Assembly (NCBI RefSeq): GCF_029263155.1
Contig: NZ_JAJCYB010000122.1
Location: forward strand, 26,818 to 90,817
Source: Pseudonocardia sp.
Lineage (GTDB): Bacteria > Actinomycetota > Actinomycetes > Mycobacteriales > Pseudonocardiaceae
DNA: 64,000 bases
Direction of reading: 5' to 3'
The notes below the pieces were generated by a model. It had not been told where the DNA came from and did not search any database. It was given only the letters and a program-made list of their open reading frames with translations. This document shows, in pieces, positions 16,682 through 24,964 of this stretch. Both the position numbers and the translations under genes were made by a program. The stretch's first letter is position 1. Each line of letters starts with the position of its first letter.

Positions 16682-17788
16682 ATGTCCGCTTCCGACGGCG
16701 CCACGTTCGGCAAGCGCGTGCTCGTCGAGCTCTCCCACGCGATCGAGCGGTTCGCCCTGGCCGCCGACCCGGGCAGCCCACTCGTCGTCATCGCGATGTT
16801 CCAGCGCCTGTCCTACTTCCAGCGCGAGTCCGAGGTCTACCGCCAGATCGCCGCGCGCAGCACCGTCACGCTCGTCGCGCTGGTCGAGGACTTCCCGCCG
16901 CAGCTGCCGCCGGGGGTCCGGCACGTCCTGCTGCCCGAGGACGACGAGCTGGCCCGGGAGTGGAGCGTCACCGTGCTGGGCCCGGGCGGCGGCGCCACCC
17001 TGGTGGCCGTCGACCAGGAGACCGTCGACGAGGGCGCGCACACCCTGGAGGACGGCCGCCGCTTCGTCGGGAACTGGTCGTTCCGCCGCGCCGACGCCTA
17101 CCGCGAGGTGCTGCGGATGCGGGCACAGCTGCGCCTGCCCGCGGAGACGGTCACGGCGATCGACGAGGTCCTGCACGCCGTGCTCGCGGCGTCGGAGCCC
17201 AGGGAGCAGAGGTGGTGGAACGTCCCGCTGGCGTTCCTCGCCGAGCGCGTCGACGTCGCCGTGCGGGAGCGCGCCGGGCTGCAGGCACGCCTGGACGCCT
17301 CGACCGCGCACGTCGCCTCGGAGCACCCGGGCGACGCCGCCGAGCGCGACCCCCGCACGGGCCTGTTCACCGCCGCGTTCCTGCAGCGGTGGACGACCGG
17401 GCTCGGCGCCGGGCTCCCGGTCGGGCTGGTGCTGCTGCGGGTACCCGGTGTCGCCGACCTGCGCGGCCGGTACGGGCTGCGCGCCGAGCTCGCGGCGCTG
17501 CAGGGCGTCACGCGGGCGGTGGCGGAGCTGCTCGACCCCGTCGACCGCCTGGTGCGGCTGGGCCGCGAGGACTTCCTGCTGGTGCTCCCGTCGTGGTCCG
17601 AGCAGCGGGTGCTGGCCCTGTGCGACGAGGTGTGCGCGCGGGTGGCCCGGCTCGACCAGCAGTTCCCGTTCGTCGCGCTGCCCGCGGTGGCGGCGGCCAC
17701 CGTCACCCGGGACCGGCCGCTGCCGATCGAGCGCCTGGTCCGGCAGGTCAACGGCAGCGAGCGGCGGGTCAGCCAGGTCGCCGGGTAG
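16682..17788 (+). CDS. DICT-domain protein with degenerate GGDEF-like domain
   Basis: A 368-aa putative signalling protein. The N-terminal ~170 residues (KRVLVELSHAIERFALA, LVVIAMFQRLSYFQRESEVYRQIA, VTLVALVEDFP) match the DICT sensory domain. The C-terminal half resembles a GGDEF domain: RDPRTGLFTAAFLQRW corresponds to the D-x-LTGL start and VRLGREDFLLVLP to the active-site strand, but GGDEF has become GREDF, so cyclase activity is unlikely. TACTGT at 16668-16673 lies 8 bases before the ATG. It is convergent with the AlkZ-like gene and overlaps it by 20 bases. A light or redox sensing role is sometimes proposed for DICT; here it is unknown. Confidence 0.8.
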   Translation: MSASDGATFGKRVLVELSHAIERFALAADPGSPLVVIAMFQRLSYFQRESEVYRQIAARSTVTLVALVEDFPPQLPPGVRHVLLPEDDELAREWSVTVLGPGGGATLVAVDQETVDEGAHTLEDGRRFVGNWSFRRADAYREVLRMRAQLRLPAETVTAIDEVLHAVLAASEPREQRWWNVPLAFLAERVDVAVRERAGLQARLDASTAHVASEHPGDAAERDPRTGLFTAAFLQRWTTGLGAGLPVGLVLLRVPGVADLRGRYGLRAELAALQGVTRAVAELLDPVDRLVRLGREDFLLVLPSWSEQRVLALCDEVCARVARLDQQFPFVALPAVAAATVTRDRPLPIERLVRQVNGSERRVSQVAG

Positions 17789-18842
17789 CGCCCACCTCGT
17801 CCGGTCCGTACAGCTCGGCGCCGAGACGCTCGGCCTCGGCGTCGACCTCGGCACGGGCGGCCGGCCGCAGTTCGTCGAAGGCCTCCCAGCTCACCCGCCC
17901 GTCGGTGTGGCGCCAGGTGCCCGCCACCTGGCCGTCGACGAGGAACGTGGGCACCGACTGGGGCATGCTCGTGGCGAACACCCGCGGTCGGTGGGCCTCG
18001 GGCAGGATCCGGGCCCGCCGCGCGTGCACCAGCAGCGTGGCGTCCCACGGGCCGAGGAACCGCACCGGCGCCGGGGTGGCGGCGGGTGGCAGCGGCGCCC
18101 GCGGCACGTCGACCAGCAGGCCGCCCGCCTCGTCGCGGAACCGGCGCAGCTCCAGCCGCGCGAGCACCTCGCGCACCTCGGTGAGGTTCCATCCGCAGAA
18201 CGACCCGATGTCCTTGGCCGACGCCGGCCCGAAACCGCGCAGGTAGCGCGCCGCGAGCAGCTCGCGCCCGGCCTCCTCGGTGACGGGTGCGGCACGCCGC
18301 AGCCAGGTGTCGGCGAGGCCGTAGACGTGGGCCCGCGGTCGCTCCCAGGTGCCCGCGGGCGGCACCCGGACCAGGTCGACGAACAGCTGCACCCCCCGCC
18401 AGGTGTCGCGCGGGAACCCGTCGGCGGCCAGTGACCGCTGCAGCTCGGCCTGGGTGAGCGGGCCGGCGGCCAGGTACCCGCGGACCGCGTCGACGACGCG
18501 CGCCATGTCCAGCCCGGCCGGCGGGACCCACAGCCGACGCCGGGGCCGCCGCACGGCCTCGGTCATCGGCCGGTACTCGGCCGCCGAGACCATGTGGATG
18601 GTGCAGCGCATGACCCAGGCCTGCACGACCCGCCCCGCCAGCAGGGCGTCGGTCAGGTCGGCCCGCCGGAACCCGGCCAGCCGCGACCACAGACCCACGT
18701 AACCCGAGGGGGCGTACTGCGTCTGGAGCCCGGCCACCCGCTCCACCGCCCGCGCCGGGGTGAGCGGCGAGCGCTCCAGGAGCAGTTGGCGCGCGAGCAC
18801 GGCCCGGTTGAGCTCCGGGGCGGTCAGGACACGTTCGGCCAC
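17769..18842 (-). CDS. winged-helix (HTH_42) protein, AlkZ/YcaQ-like DNA glycosylase
   Basis: A 357-aa protein of the HTH_42 family, made of tandem winged helices. It has the hallmark N-terminal ERVAGLQTQYAPSGYVGLWSRL, where Gln40 and Gln42 match the Q-x-Q catalytic motif of the AlkZ branch (YcaQ has Q-x-D). It also has VQAWVMRCTIHMVSA, FGPASAKDIGSFCGWNLTEVREVL, FLGPWDATLLVHARRARILP and VPTFLVDGQVAGTWRH. AlkZ/YcaQ enzymes unhook interstrand crosslinks or excise bulky N-alkyl adducts; the activity here is inferred from the motif. It starts at GTG 18842 and converges on the DICT-domain gene. No biosynthetic cluster for a crosslinking compound is visible nearby. Confidence 0.8.
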   Translation of the reverse strand: MAERVLTAPELNRAVLARQLLLERSPLTPARAVERVAGLQTQYAPSGYVGLWSRLAGFRRADLTDALLAGRVVQAWVMRCTIHMVSAAEYRPMTEAVRRPRRRLWVPPAGLDMARVVDAVRGYLAAGPLTQAELQRSLAADGFPRDTWRGVQLFVDLVRVPPAGTWERPRAHVYGLADTWLRRAAPVTEEAGRELLAARYLRGFGPASAKDIGSFCGWNLTEVREVLARLELRRFRDEAGGLLVDVPRAPLPPAATPAPVRFLGPWDATLLVHARRARILPEAHRPRVFATSMPQSVPTFLVDGQVAGTWRHTDGRVSWEAFDELRPAARAEVDAEAERLGAELYGPDEVGATRRPG

Positions 18843-18875
18843 GGGGAGCAGTGTGCCCGGCGGGCCGGCACCCGA

Positions 18876-18932
18876 GTTGCAGCATGGCCACCTTCACGCA
18901 ACGAGACTGCATGAAGGTGGCCTTGCTGCAAC
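18876..18932. repeat. long inverted repeat in divergent intergenic region
   Basis: Arms 18876-18896 and 18912-18932 (21 nt each, starting GTTGCAGCA) are reverse complements with one mismatch; the loop is 15 nt. It lies between the divergent AlkZ-like and ABC transporter genes, so a terminator role is unlikely; it may be an operator or a dispersed palindromic element. Confidence 0.7.
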
Positions 18933-19022
18933 GTCGGCGTGCCGGTCCGCATGACGTCTGTCATCCCGCAGCGCTGACCGGGCGCACTGCCGGGCCGGGG
19001 CACGGCGCGGCAGGCTGTGGCC

Positions 19023-19931
19023 ATGACCGACGTGCTGGCGATCCGCGGCGCCCACCACCGCTACGGGGCGCAGACCGCGCTGGACGGGGTGGACCTCACG
19101 GTGGCGGCGGGCGAGTGCGTCGCGCTGCTGGGCCCCAACGGCGCGGGCAAGACGACGCTGGTGGGGCTGGCCACGGGGCTGCTCGCGCGGCAGGCGGGCG
19201 AGGTGGCCGTGTGCGGCACCGATCCGCGCCGGGCGGCGACCCGGCGGCGGCTGGGCGTCGTCCAGCAGGAGATGGGCTTCCCGCGCACCGAGACGGTCGG
19301 GGAGCTGGTGCGGGGTGCGGCGGTCCGGGCCGGGCGGCCCGCGGCGGCCGCGGGTCCCGTGCTGGCCGAGGTCGGGATCTCCGAGCTGCGGCCCCGCCGG
19401 GCGGGGAAGCTGTCGGGCGGGCAGCAGCAGCGGGTGGCGCTCGCGATGGCGCTGGTCGGCGACCCCGCGCTGCTGCTGCTCGACGAGCCCACCGTCGGGC
19501 TGGACGTCGCCGCCCGCCGCGCGTTCTGGCGCAACCTCGCCCAACGCCGCGACGCGGGCGTCGGCATCGTGCTGACCACGCACATCGTGGAGGAGGCCGC
19601 GGCCGTGGCCGATCGGGTCGTGGTCCTGCACCGCGGTCGCGTCGTCGCTTCCGACACCCCGGCCGGGCTCACCGCGCTGCTCACCGACCGCACCATCACC
19701 GCCCGCACGGCGCTCGACGACGCCACGCTGCGCGCCCTGCCCGGTGTCGCCTCCGTACGCCGGGACGGCGACCGCGTCCGCCTGGGCACCACCGAGCCCG
19801 AGCAGGTCCTGCGCGCCTGGCTCCCCACCGACCACACCGTCGCGGACCTGCGGGTCGAGGGGGCCGGGCTGGAACAGGCCCTGGTCGCGCTGACCGGCGA
19901 GCCCACCGTGCACGAGGAGGTTCCGGCGTGA
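19023..19931 (+). CDS. ABC-2 type exporter, ATP-binding subunit
   Basis: A 302-aa ATPase of the DRA/NatA class. Walker A is GPNGAGKTT, the Q-loop lies in GVVQQEMGFPRTETV, the signature is LSGGQQQRVALAMAL, Walker B is ALLLLDEPTVGLD, and the switch His is in TTHIVEEA. A ~90-residue C-terminal regulatory extension follows. The start is ATG 19023 (GTG 19017 is possible). The stop overlaps the GTG of the permease gene, and the whole set ABC ATPase / permease / histidine kinase / response regulator is coupled by 4-base overlaps, like drug-export or LiaRS/DesKR-type modules. The substrate is unknown. Confidence 0.93.
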   Translation: MTDVLAIRGAHHRYGAQTALDGVDLTVAAGECVALLGPNGAGKTTLVGLATGLLARQAGEVAVCGTDPRRAATRRRLGVVQQEMGFPRTETVGELVRGAAVRAGRPAAAAGPVLAEVGISELRPRRAGKLSGGQQQRVALAMALVGDPALLLLDEPTVGLDVAARRAFWRNLAQRRDAGVGIVLTTHIVEEAAAVADRVVVLHRGRVVASDTPAGLTALLTDRTITARTALDDATLRALPGVASVRRDGDRVRLGTTEPEQVLRAWLPTDHTVADLRVEGAGLEQALVALTGEPTVHEEVPA

Positions 19932-20674
19932 GCACCACCGCGGTGCTGCGCGTCGAGGTCGGCGAGGGCCTGCGCGCGATCCTGCGCGAACCGGCGGCGC
20001 TGTTCTTCTCCGTACTGATGCCCGTCGGCTTCTACGCGCTGTTCACCTCCATCTTCGGCCGCGGGCAGGACCCCGGCGCGGGCCTGCCGTTCGCGGCGAC
20101 CTCACTGGCCACCTACGGCACGTTCGGCGTCGTGTCGGTGATGCTGCTCAACCCCGGCATCGGGGTGGCCGACGACCGCAACCGCGGCTGGCTGCGCGTC
20201 AAGATGGTCTCCGCGACGCCGCTGCCGGTCACGCTGGCGGCCCGCGTGCTGGCGGCGCTGCCCTACGCGCTGGGGGTGGTGCTCGCGATCAGCGCCGTGT
20301 CGCTGCTGCTCGCCGGACCGGTGCTCGACCTCGACACCTGGCTGCGGCTCGTGGCCGTGCTGCTGGTCGGCGCGCTGCCGTTCGCGCTGTTCGGGGTGGC
20401 CGTCGGGTTCGTGGCGACCTCGGGCGCGACGGCGGCGATCCTCAACGCGGTGCTCTTCCCGATGGTGCTCGCGTCGGGGCTGTGGGTGCCGCTGGAGCTG
20501 ATGCCCGGGTTCATCCGAACGATCGCACCGTTCCTGCCGACGTTCCACCTGGCCCGGCTCGCGGAGGCCCAGCTGACCGGTGCGCCGGCGATCGGGCACC
20601 TGGTGGCGGTGCTCGCCACCACCGCCGTCGGCGCCGCCGCGGCCGGGTTCGCCTACCGTAAACTGCGGGTATGA
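19928..20674 (+). CDS. ABC-2 type exporter, permease subunit
   Basis: A 248-aa integral membrane protein with six predicted helices, including ALFFSVLMPVGFYALFTSIF, ATYGTFGVVSVMLLNPGIGVA, LAALPYALGVVLAISAVSLLLAG, LVAVLLVGALPFALFGVAVGFV, AAILNAVLFPMVLASGLWVPL and a C-terminal helix. The ABC-2 family pattern LWVPLELMPGFIRTIAPFLPTFHLARL is present. GTG 19928 overlaps the ATPase stop (GTGA), and the ORF ends inside the ATG of the kinase gene. It forms the transmembrane channel for the upstream ATPase. Confidence 0.93.
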   Translation: MSTTAVLRVEVGEGLRAILREPAALFFSVLMPVGFYALFTSIFGRGQDPGAGLPFAATSLATYGTFGVVSVMLLNPGIGVADDRNRGWLRVKMVSATPLPVTLAARVLAALPYALGVVLAISAVSLLLAGPVLDLDTWLRLVAVLLVGALPFALFGVAVGFVATSGATAAILNAVLFPMVLASGLWVPLELMPGFIRTIAPFLPTFHLARLAEAQLTGAPAIGHLVAVLATTAVGAAAAGFAYRKLRV

Positions 20675-21744
20675 GCCGGGAGCGGCGGTGGCGGGGGGCG
20701 TCGCTGTGGTACCTGCTGTTCCTCGGCTACCTGTTCCTGCAACCGGCCTTCGACCCCGATGCCGGGGCGCTGCACTGGGCGGTGGCCGCGGGGTCGGCGG
20801 TGCTGTTCCTCGCGTTCACCGTGCGCAACGGGCTGCGGCCGCCGCTGCCCGGCCACTGGAGCCCCGCGCTGATCGCCGCGCTCGGGGTGCTCGTCGTCAC
20901 CGTCAACTCCGGCGGCACGGTGTTCTTCGTCTACGCCGCGGCGGCGGCCGGGACGCTGCTCACCCGGCGGGCGGCCACGGCCTGGCTGGGCGGCCTCACC
21001 GCGCTGGTGGGATTCGCCGCGCTGGTCTCCACCGCGCCGCCGCCGTACCTGCTGCTGAGCATCGCGCCGCCCCTGGTCACGCTCTGGATCGTCGGGCTGG
21101 CCTGCATGGACGAGGCCGACCAGCAGCGCGAGGCGGCCGGCCTGCGCGTCGAGAACGCCCGCGTCGAGCACCTGGCCACGCTCACCGAGCGGGAGCGGAT
21201 CTCCCGCGACCTGCACGACGTGCTCGGCCAGACCCTCACCGGCATCGTCGTGCGCGCCCAGCTCGCCCAGCGCCTCGGCGGCGACGAGGGGGTGGCCGAG
21301 ATGGCGGTGGTGGAGACGATGGCCCGCGACGCGCTCGCCGAGGTCCGGACCACCGTCTCGGGCTGGCGCCGGCTCTCCGTCGACGACGAGCTGGCCGTCG
21401 CCCGTGACGCGCTCGCCGCCGGCGGGGTGGAGCTGGTGATCACCCGTGACGACGGGCTGGTGCTCACGCCGTCCGCGGAGACCGCGCTCGCGCTGGCGCT
21501 GCGCGAGGCCGTCACCAACGTCGTGCGCCACGCCCACGCCCGCCGCTGCACGGTGGCGCTGCGCTTCACCGATGGGCAGGTGGAGCTGGAGGTCGCCGAC
21601 GACGGTGTGGGGGGCGGCGGCCGGGAGGGCAACGGCCTCACCGGCATGCGGGAGCGGATCGCCGCGCTCGGCGGCTCGGTGCAGCGACTGGCCCGGGACG
21701 GCACCGCGGTCGTCGTCGCGCTGCCGGCAGCGGTGGCGACGTGA
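20671..21744 (+). CDS. DesK-type sensor histidine kinase
   Basis: A 357-aa membrane kinase. Five to six hydrophobic helices occupy residues ~10-145, then a short linker leads to a HisKA_3 dimerisation domain, ERERISRDLHDVLGQTLTGIV, with phospho-acceptor His182. The HATPase domain follows: N box LREAVTNVVRHAHA, G1 DDGVGGGG, G2 GNGLTGMRERI. It has no large extracellular sensor loop, so it probably senses the membrane itself or works with the ABC transporter encoded just upstream. Its ATG overlaps the permease stop and its stop overlaps the regulator start. Confidence 0.93.
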   Translation: MSRERRWRGASLWYLLFLGYLFLQPAFDPDAGALHWAVAAGSAVLFLAFTVRNGLRPPLPGHWSPALIAALGVLVVTVNSGGTVFFVYAAAAAGTLLTRRAATAWLGGLTALVGFAALVSTAPPPYLLLSIAPPLVTLWIVGLACMDEADQQREAAGLRVENARVEHLATLTERERISRDLHDVLGQTLTGIVVRAQLAQRLGGDEGVAEMAVVETMARDALAEVRTTVSGWRRLSVDDELAVARDALAAGGVELVITRDDGLVLTPSAETALALALREAVTNVVRHAHARRCTVALRFTDGQVELEVADDGVGGGGREGNGLTGMRERIAALGGSVQRLARDGTAVVVALPAAVAT

Positions 21745-22349
21745 GCGGGGACGCGATCCGGCTGGTCCTCGCCGAGGACCAGGCCATGGTCCTCGGCGCG
21801 TTCGCCCGGCTGCTCGCCCTGGAGCCCGACCTCGACGTGGTCGCCACCGCCGCCGACGGCGCGCAGGCGCTGGCCGCGGTGCGCGAGCACGACCCGGACG
21901 TGCTGGTCACCGACGTCGAGATGCCCGGCGCCACCGGCCTCGACGTGGCCGCCGAGCTCCGCGGAGGGCGCACCAGGTTCGTCATCGTCACGACGTTCGC
22001 GCGCTCGGGCTACCTGCGCCGGGCGATGGACAGCGGCGTCTCCGGCTACGTGCTCAAGGACGCGCCGATCGACCGGCTCGTCGACACGATCCGGCGCGTG
22101 CACGCGGGCGAGCGGGTGGTCGACCCGGCCCTGGCCGTGGCGGCGTGGGATGCCGCGGACCCGATGACCGACCGCGAGCGCGACGTCCTGCGCCTGGCTG
22201 CCGACGGCCTGCCCAACACCGAGATCGCCGCCACCCTGTTCCTCGCGGAGGGCACGGTGCGCAACTACCTGAGCACGGCGATCACGAAGCTCGGCGTGCG
22301 CAACCGCATCGAGGCCGCGCGGGTGGCCCGCGACCGCGGCTGGCTGTAG
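21741..22349 (+). CDS. NarL/FixJ-type response regulator
   Basis: A 202-aa regulator. The receiver domain has Asp58 in VLVTDVEMP, acidic residues in LAEDQAMV and the conserved Lys in GYVLKDAP. The C-terminal LuxR-type HTH runs from MTDRERDVLRLAADGLPNTEIAATLFLAEGTVRNYLS. It pairs with the adjacent DesK-like kinase (GTGA overlap) and probably controls the ABC transporter genes of its own operon. No upstream operator could be identified. Confidence 0.94.
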   Translation: MSGDAIRLVLAEDQAMVLGAFARLLALEPDLDVVATAADGAQALAAVREHDPDVLVTDVEMPGATGLDVAAELRGGRTRFVIVTTFARSGYLRRAMDSGVSGYVLKDAPIDRLVDTIRRVHAGERVVDPALAVAAWDAADPMTDRERDVLRLAADGLPNTEIAATLFLAEGTVRNYLSTAITKLGVRNRIEAARVARDRGWL

Positions 22350-22371
22350 CCGCCGCCCAGCGGCCCCACCC

Positions 22372-22426
22372 CGCAACGATCGGCACGTGCGTGCACCCCG
22401 GGTGGACGGGCGTGCCGTTCGTTGCG
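22372..22426. repeat. dispersed palindrome, CGCAACGAACGGCAC family, copy 1
   Basis: Arms 22372-22387 and 22411-22426 (16 nt, one mismatch) lie between the convergent response regulator and monooxygenase genes. The same arm sequence recurs at 26243-26297 with different flanks, so this is a repeat family rather than a single terminator. Confidence 0.75.
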
Positions 22427-22440
22427 CGAGGTCGACCCGC

Positions 22441-23718
22441 TCACCGGGGAGCGGTCAGGCCCAGGTGGTCGCGCAGCGTCGGGCCGGTGTACTCCGTGCG
22501 GTAGGCGCCCCGGTCCTGCAGCTCCGGCACCACCTTCGCCACGAACTCGTCGAGGCCGCCGGGCACCAGGTGCGGCACCAGGATGAAGCCGTCGGAGGCG
22601 CCGGCCTGCACGTAGTCGTCCATCTGCTGCGCCACCTGCTTCGGCGTGCCGACGAACGACTGCCGCGCCGTGGTCTCGATGATCAGCTCCCGGATCGAGA
22701 GCCCGCCCTTGGCCCGCGCCAGCTCGCGCCAGCGCCGCGCCACGGCGAGCGGGTCCCTCTCGTGCCGCACCCGCCCGCGGGTGATCTCCGCGCCCGGGTC
22801 GGGGTCGATGTCGGGCAGCGGGCCGTCCGGGTCGTAGGCCGACAGGTCGCGGCCCCACACCTGCTCCAGGAACGCGATCGCCGTCTGCGGGCCGACCTGC
22901 GCGGTGCGGATCCGGTGGCCGTTCTCCGCGGCCTCGGCGGGGGTGTCGCCGAGGGCGAACGTGGTGGCCGGCAGGATCGCGATCTCGCTCTCCGCGCGGC
23001 CGTAGGCCGCCATCCGGCCCTTCAGATCGCGGTAGAACTCCTGCCCGGACTCGAGCGTGCCGTGCCGGGAGAAGATCGCGTCGGCGGTCTTGGCGCCGAA
23101 CTCGCGCCCGGCGTCGGAGTCCCCGGACTGGATCAGCACCGGGTGCCCCTGCGGCGACGGCGGCAGCCCGAAGCGGCCGACGACGTCGAACTGGTCGCTG
23201 TGGTGGTCCACGGGGCGCCCGTCGGAGAGCCAGAGCTCGCGGGTGGCGTCGAGGATCTGCTGGGCCCGGTCGTAGCGCTGCTCGGGCCCCAGGAACCCGC
23301 CGCGGCGGAAGTTCTCGCCGGTGAACGCGTCCGACGACGTCACCAGGTTCCACGCCGCGCGCCCGCCGGAGAGGTGGTCGAGACTCGCGAACTGCCGGGC
23401 GAGCTCCCACGGCTCGTTGAACGTGGTGTTGATCGTGCCGCCGAGCCCGAGGTGCGTGGTGACGGCGGCGATCGCGTTCAGCACGGTGAGCGTGTCCGGG
23501 CGCCCGACGACGTCCAGGTCGTGGATCTTCCCCTGGTGCTCGCGCAGGCGCAGGCCCTCGGCGAGGAACAGGAAGTCGAACAGCCCGCGCTCGGCGGTCC
23601 GGGCGAAGTGCACGAACGAGGCGAAGTCGGTCTGGCTGCCCGACTCCGGGTCGCTCCACACGGTGGTGTTGTTGACGCCCGGGAAGTGCGCCGCGAGGTG
23701 CATCTGCCTGCTGGTCAC
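22441..23718 (-). CDS. LLM-class flavin-dependent monooxygenase (NtaA/DszA type)
   Basis: A 425-aa FMNH2-dependent monooxygenase of the NtaA/SnaA/DszA group: QMHLAAHFPGVNNTTVW, FDFLFLAEGLRL, LGLGGTINTTFNEPWELARQFASLDHLSGGRAAWNLVTS, the long DszA-type insertion with GHPVLIQSGDSDAGREF, and FVGTPKQVAQQMDDYV with FILVPHLVPGG near the C-terminus. It needs an FMN reductase partner that is not encoded nearby. GTG 23718 overlaps the stop of the other LLM gene (GTGA), so the two are co-translated. The substrate is probably an organosulfur or amine compound and is unknown. Confidence 0.9.
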   Translation of the reverse strand: MTSRQMHLAAHFPGVNNTTVWSDPESGSQTDFASFVHFARTAERGLFDFLFLAEGLRLREHQGKIHDLDVVGRPDTLTVLNAIAAVTTHLGLGGTINTTFNEPWELARQFASLDHLSGGRAAWNLVTSSDAFTGENFRRGGFLGPEQRYDRAQQILDATRELWLSDGRPVDHHSDQFDVVGRFGLPPSPQGHPVLIQSGDSDAGREFGAKTADAIFSRHGTLESGQEFYRDLKGRMAAYGRAESEIAILPATTFALGDTPAEAAENGHRIRTAQVGPQTAIAFLEQVWGRDLSAYDPDGPLPDIDPDPGAEITRGRVRHERDPLAVARRWRELARAKGGLSIRELIIETTARQSFVGTPKQVAQQMDDYVQAGASDGFILVPHLVPGGLDEFVAKVVPELQDRGAYRTEYTGPTLRDHLGLTAPR

Positions 23719-24800
23719 CGGTCGACCCCCGCGAAGACGTTGGCCGGGCGGGCGAGCCCGAACCGGTCGCGCAGCGTCGCCGCCGGATCGGGCGGCGTCC
23801 GCAGCCCGGCGGCGAGCAGTCGCGGCGCCACCTCGTCGGCGAGCACGCGCAGCCCCGACGGCAGGGCCAGGGGTACGGCCGTGACACCGTCGACGGCACC
23901 TTGGGCGAGCACGTCGACCAGTGCGTCGGGCGCGCCCACGATCCGCAGCGTCTGCGGCGGGTGCTCGCCCAGCTCGTCCAGCTCGCGGCGGGCCGCGCTC
24001 TCGTCGACGGAGAGGAGGAACTCGACGTCCAGCAGCACGGCCACGGCGTCGGGATCGCGCCCCGCCGCCGACACCGCGTCCCGGACGCGCTCGCGGGCGG
24101 CGTGGGCGGCGTTCAGGTCGGGGGCCGCGACGCGCACGACGTCGGCCCGGCGGGCGGCGACGGCGAGCGAGTCCGGCTCCTCCCGGACCACGACCAGCGG
24201 GTGCGCCTGCGGGCTGCGCGGGGTGATCGAGGGGCCCTTGACGGAGAAGAACTCGCCGCGGAAGTCGATGTAGTGCAGCCGGTCCCGGTCGACGTAGCGG
24301 CCGGTGGCGGCGTCCCGGATGACCGCGTCGTCCTCCCAGGAGTCCCACAGCCGGACCACGACCTCCACCGCCTCGGCGGCTTCGCGCCACAGGTCGGCGG
24401 GCGGGGCGGCGGGCTTGCGCCCGAACTGCGCGGCCTCGGCCCCGGTGCGGGACACGGCGGGCTCCCAGCCCGCGCGTCCGGCCGAGACGATGTCGAGCGT
24501 GGCGATCGCCTTGGAGATGTGGAACGGCTCGGTGTGCGTGGTGGTCACGGTGGGCACGAACCCGACAGCGGGTACGGCGGGCGCCACCCGCGCCGCCACC
24601 GCCACCGCGTCGAGCAGGTGATCGGGTCCGAAGGAGTCGGGCAGGGCGACGAAGTCGGCACCGGCCTGCGCGGCGAGCTGGGCCATCGCGATGTGGTGCG
24701 CCGGGGTGAGCAGGGCCTCCCGGGGGACGCCCGCGTGCCGCCACGCCTGCGGGTGCCGGCCGAAGCCGGACACCTCCACCGCCAGATGTGCCGTCCGCAT
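23715..24800 (-). CDS. LLM-class flavin-dependent oxidoreductase
   Basis: A 361-aa luciferase-like protein with MRTAHLAVEVSGFGRHPQAW, ADFVALPDSFGPDHLLDAV, GFVPTVTTTHTEPFHISKAIATLDIVSAGRAGWEPAVS and GRYVDRDRLHYIDFRGEFFSVKGPS. The TIM-barrel FMN-site pattern is conserved, but the C-terminal third is short compared with DszA-type enzymes. It starts at ATG 24800 behind GAGGAGG. It is followed without a gap by the second LLM gene, so the pair may act on the same or consecutive substrates. Confidence 0.9.
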   Translation of the reverse strand: MRTAHLAVEVSGFGRHPQAWRHAGVPREALLTPAHHIAMAQLAAQAGADFVALPDSFGPDHLLDAVAVAARVAPAVPAVGFVPTVTTTHTEPFHISKAIATLDIVSAGRAGWEPAVSRTGAEAAQFGRKPAAPPADLWREAAEAVEVVVRLWDSWEDDAVIRDAATGRYVDRDRLHYIDFRGEFFSVKGPSITPRSPQAHPLVVVREEPDSLAVAARRADVVRVAAPDLNAAHAARERVRDAVSAAGRDPDAVAVLLDVEFLLSVDESAARRELDELGEHPPQTLRIVGAPDALVDVLAQGAVDGVTAVPLALPSGLRVLADEVAPRLLAAGLRTPPDPAATLRDRFGLARPANVFAGVDR

Positions 24801-24881
24801 CGTGCCTCCTCGCATCCGGGTGTCCTCCCGTCCGGCAACGGGTGCCCGCCGAGGTGCATTCCCCGGCCGAGCCCGGCAGCC

Positions 24882-24947
24882 CGCACACAGGCCGGCGGGT
24901 CCGCACACAGGCCACACCATGTGTGCGGACCCCGGAACCTGTGTGCG
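24882..24947. repeat. nested inverted repeats (CGCACACAGG family)
   Basis: Two nested perfect pairs: the inner 24898-24909 with 24920-24931 (GGTCCGCACACA, 12 bp), the outer 24882-24891 with 24938-24947 (10 bp). It lies between two minus-strand genes and may end the NTF2-like transcript. Confidence 0.7.
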
Positions 24948-24964
24948 AGCCGTAGGGCACTGTG

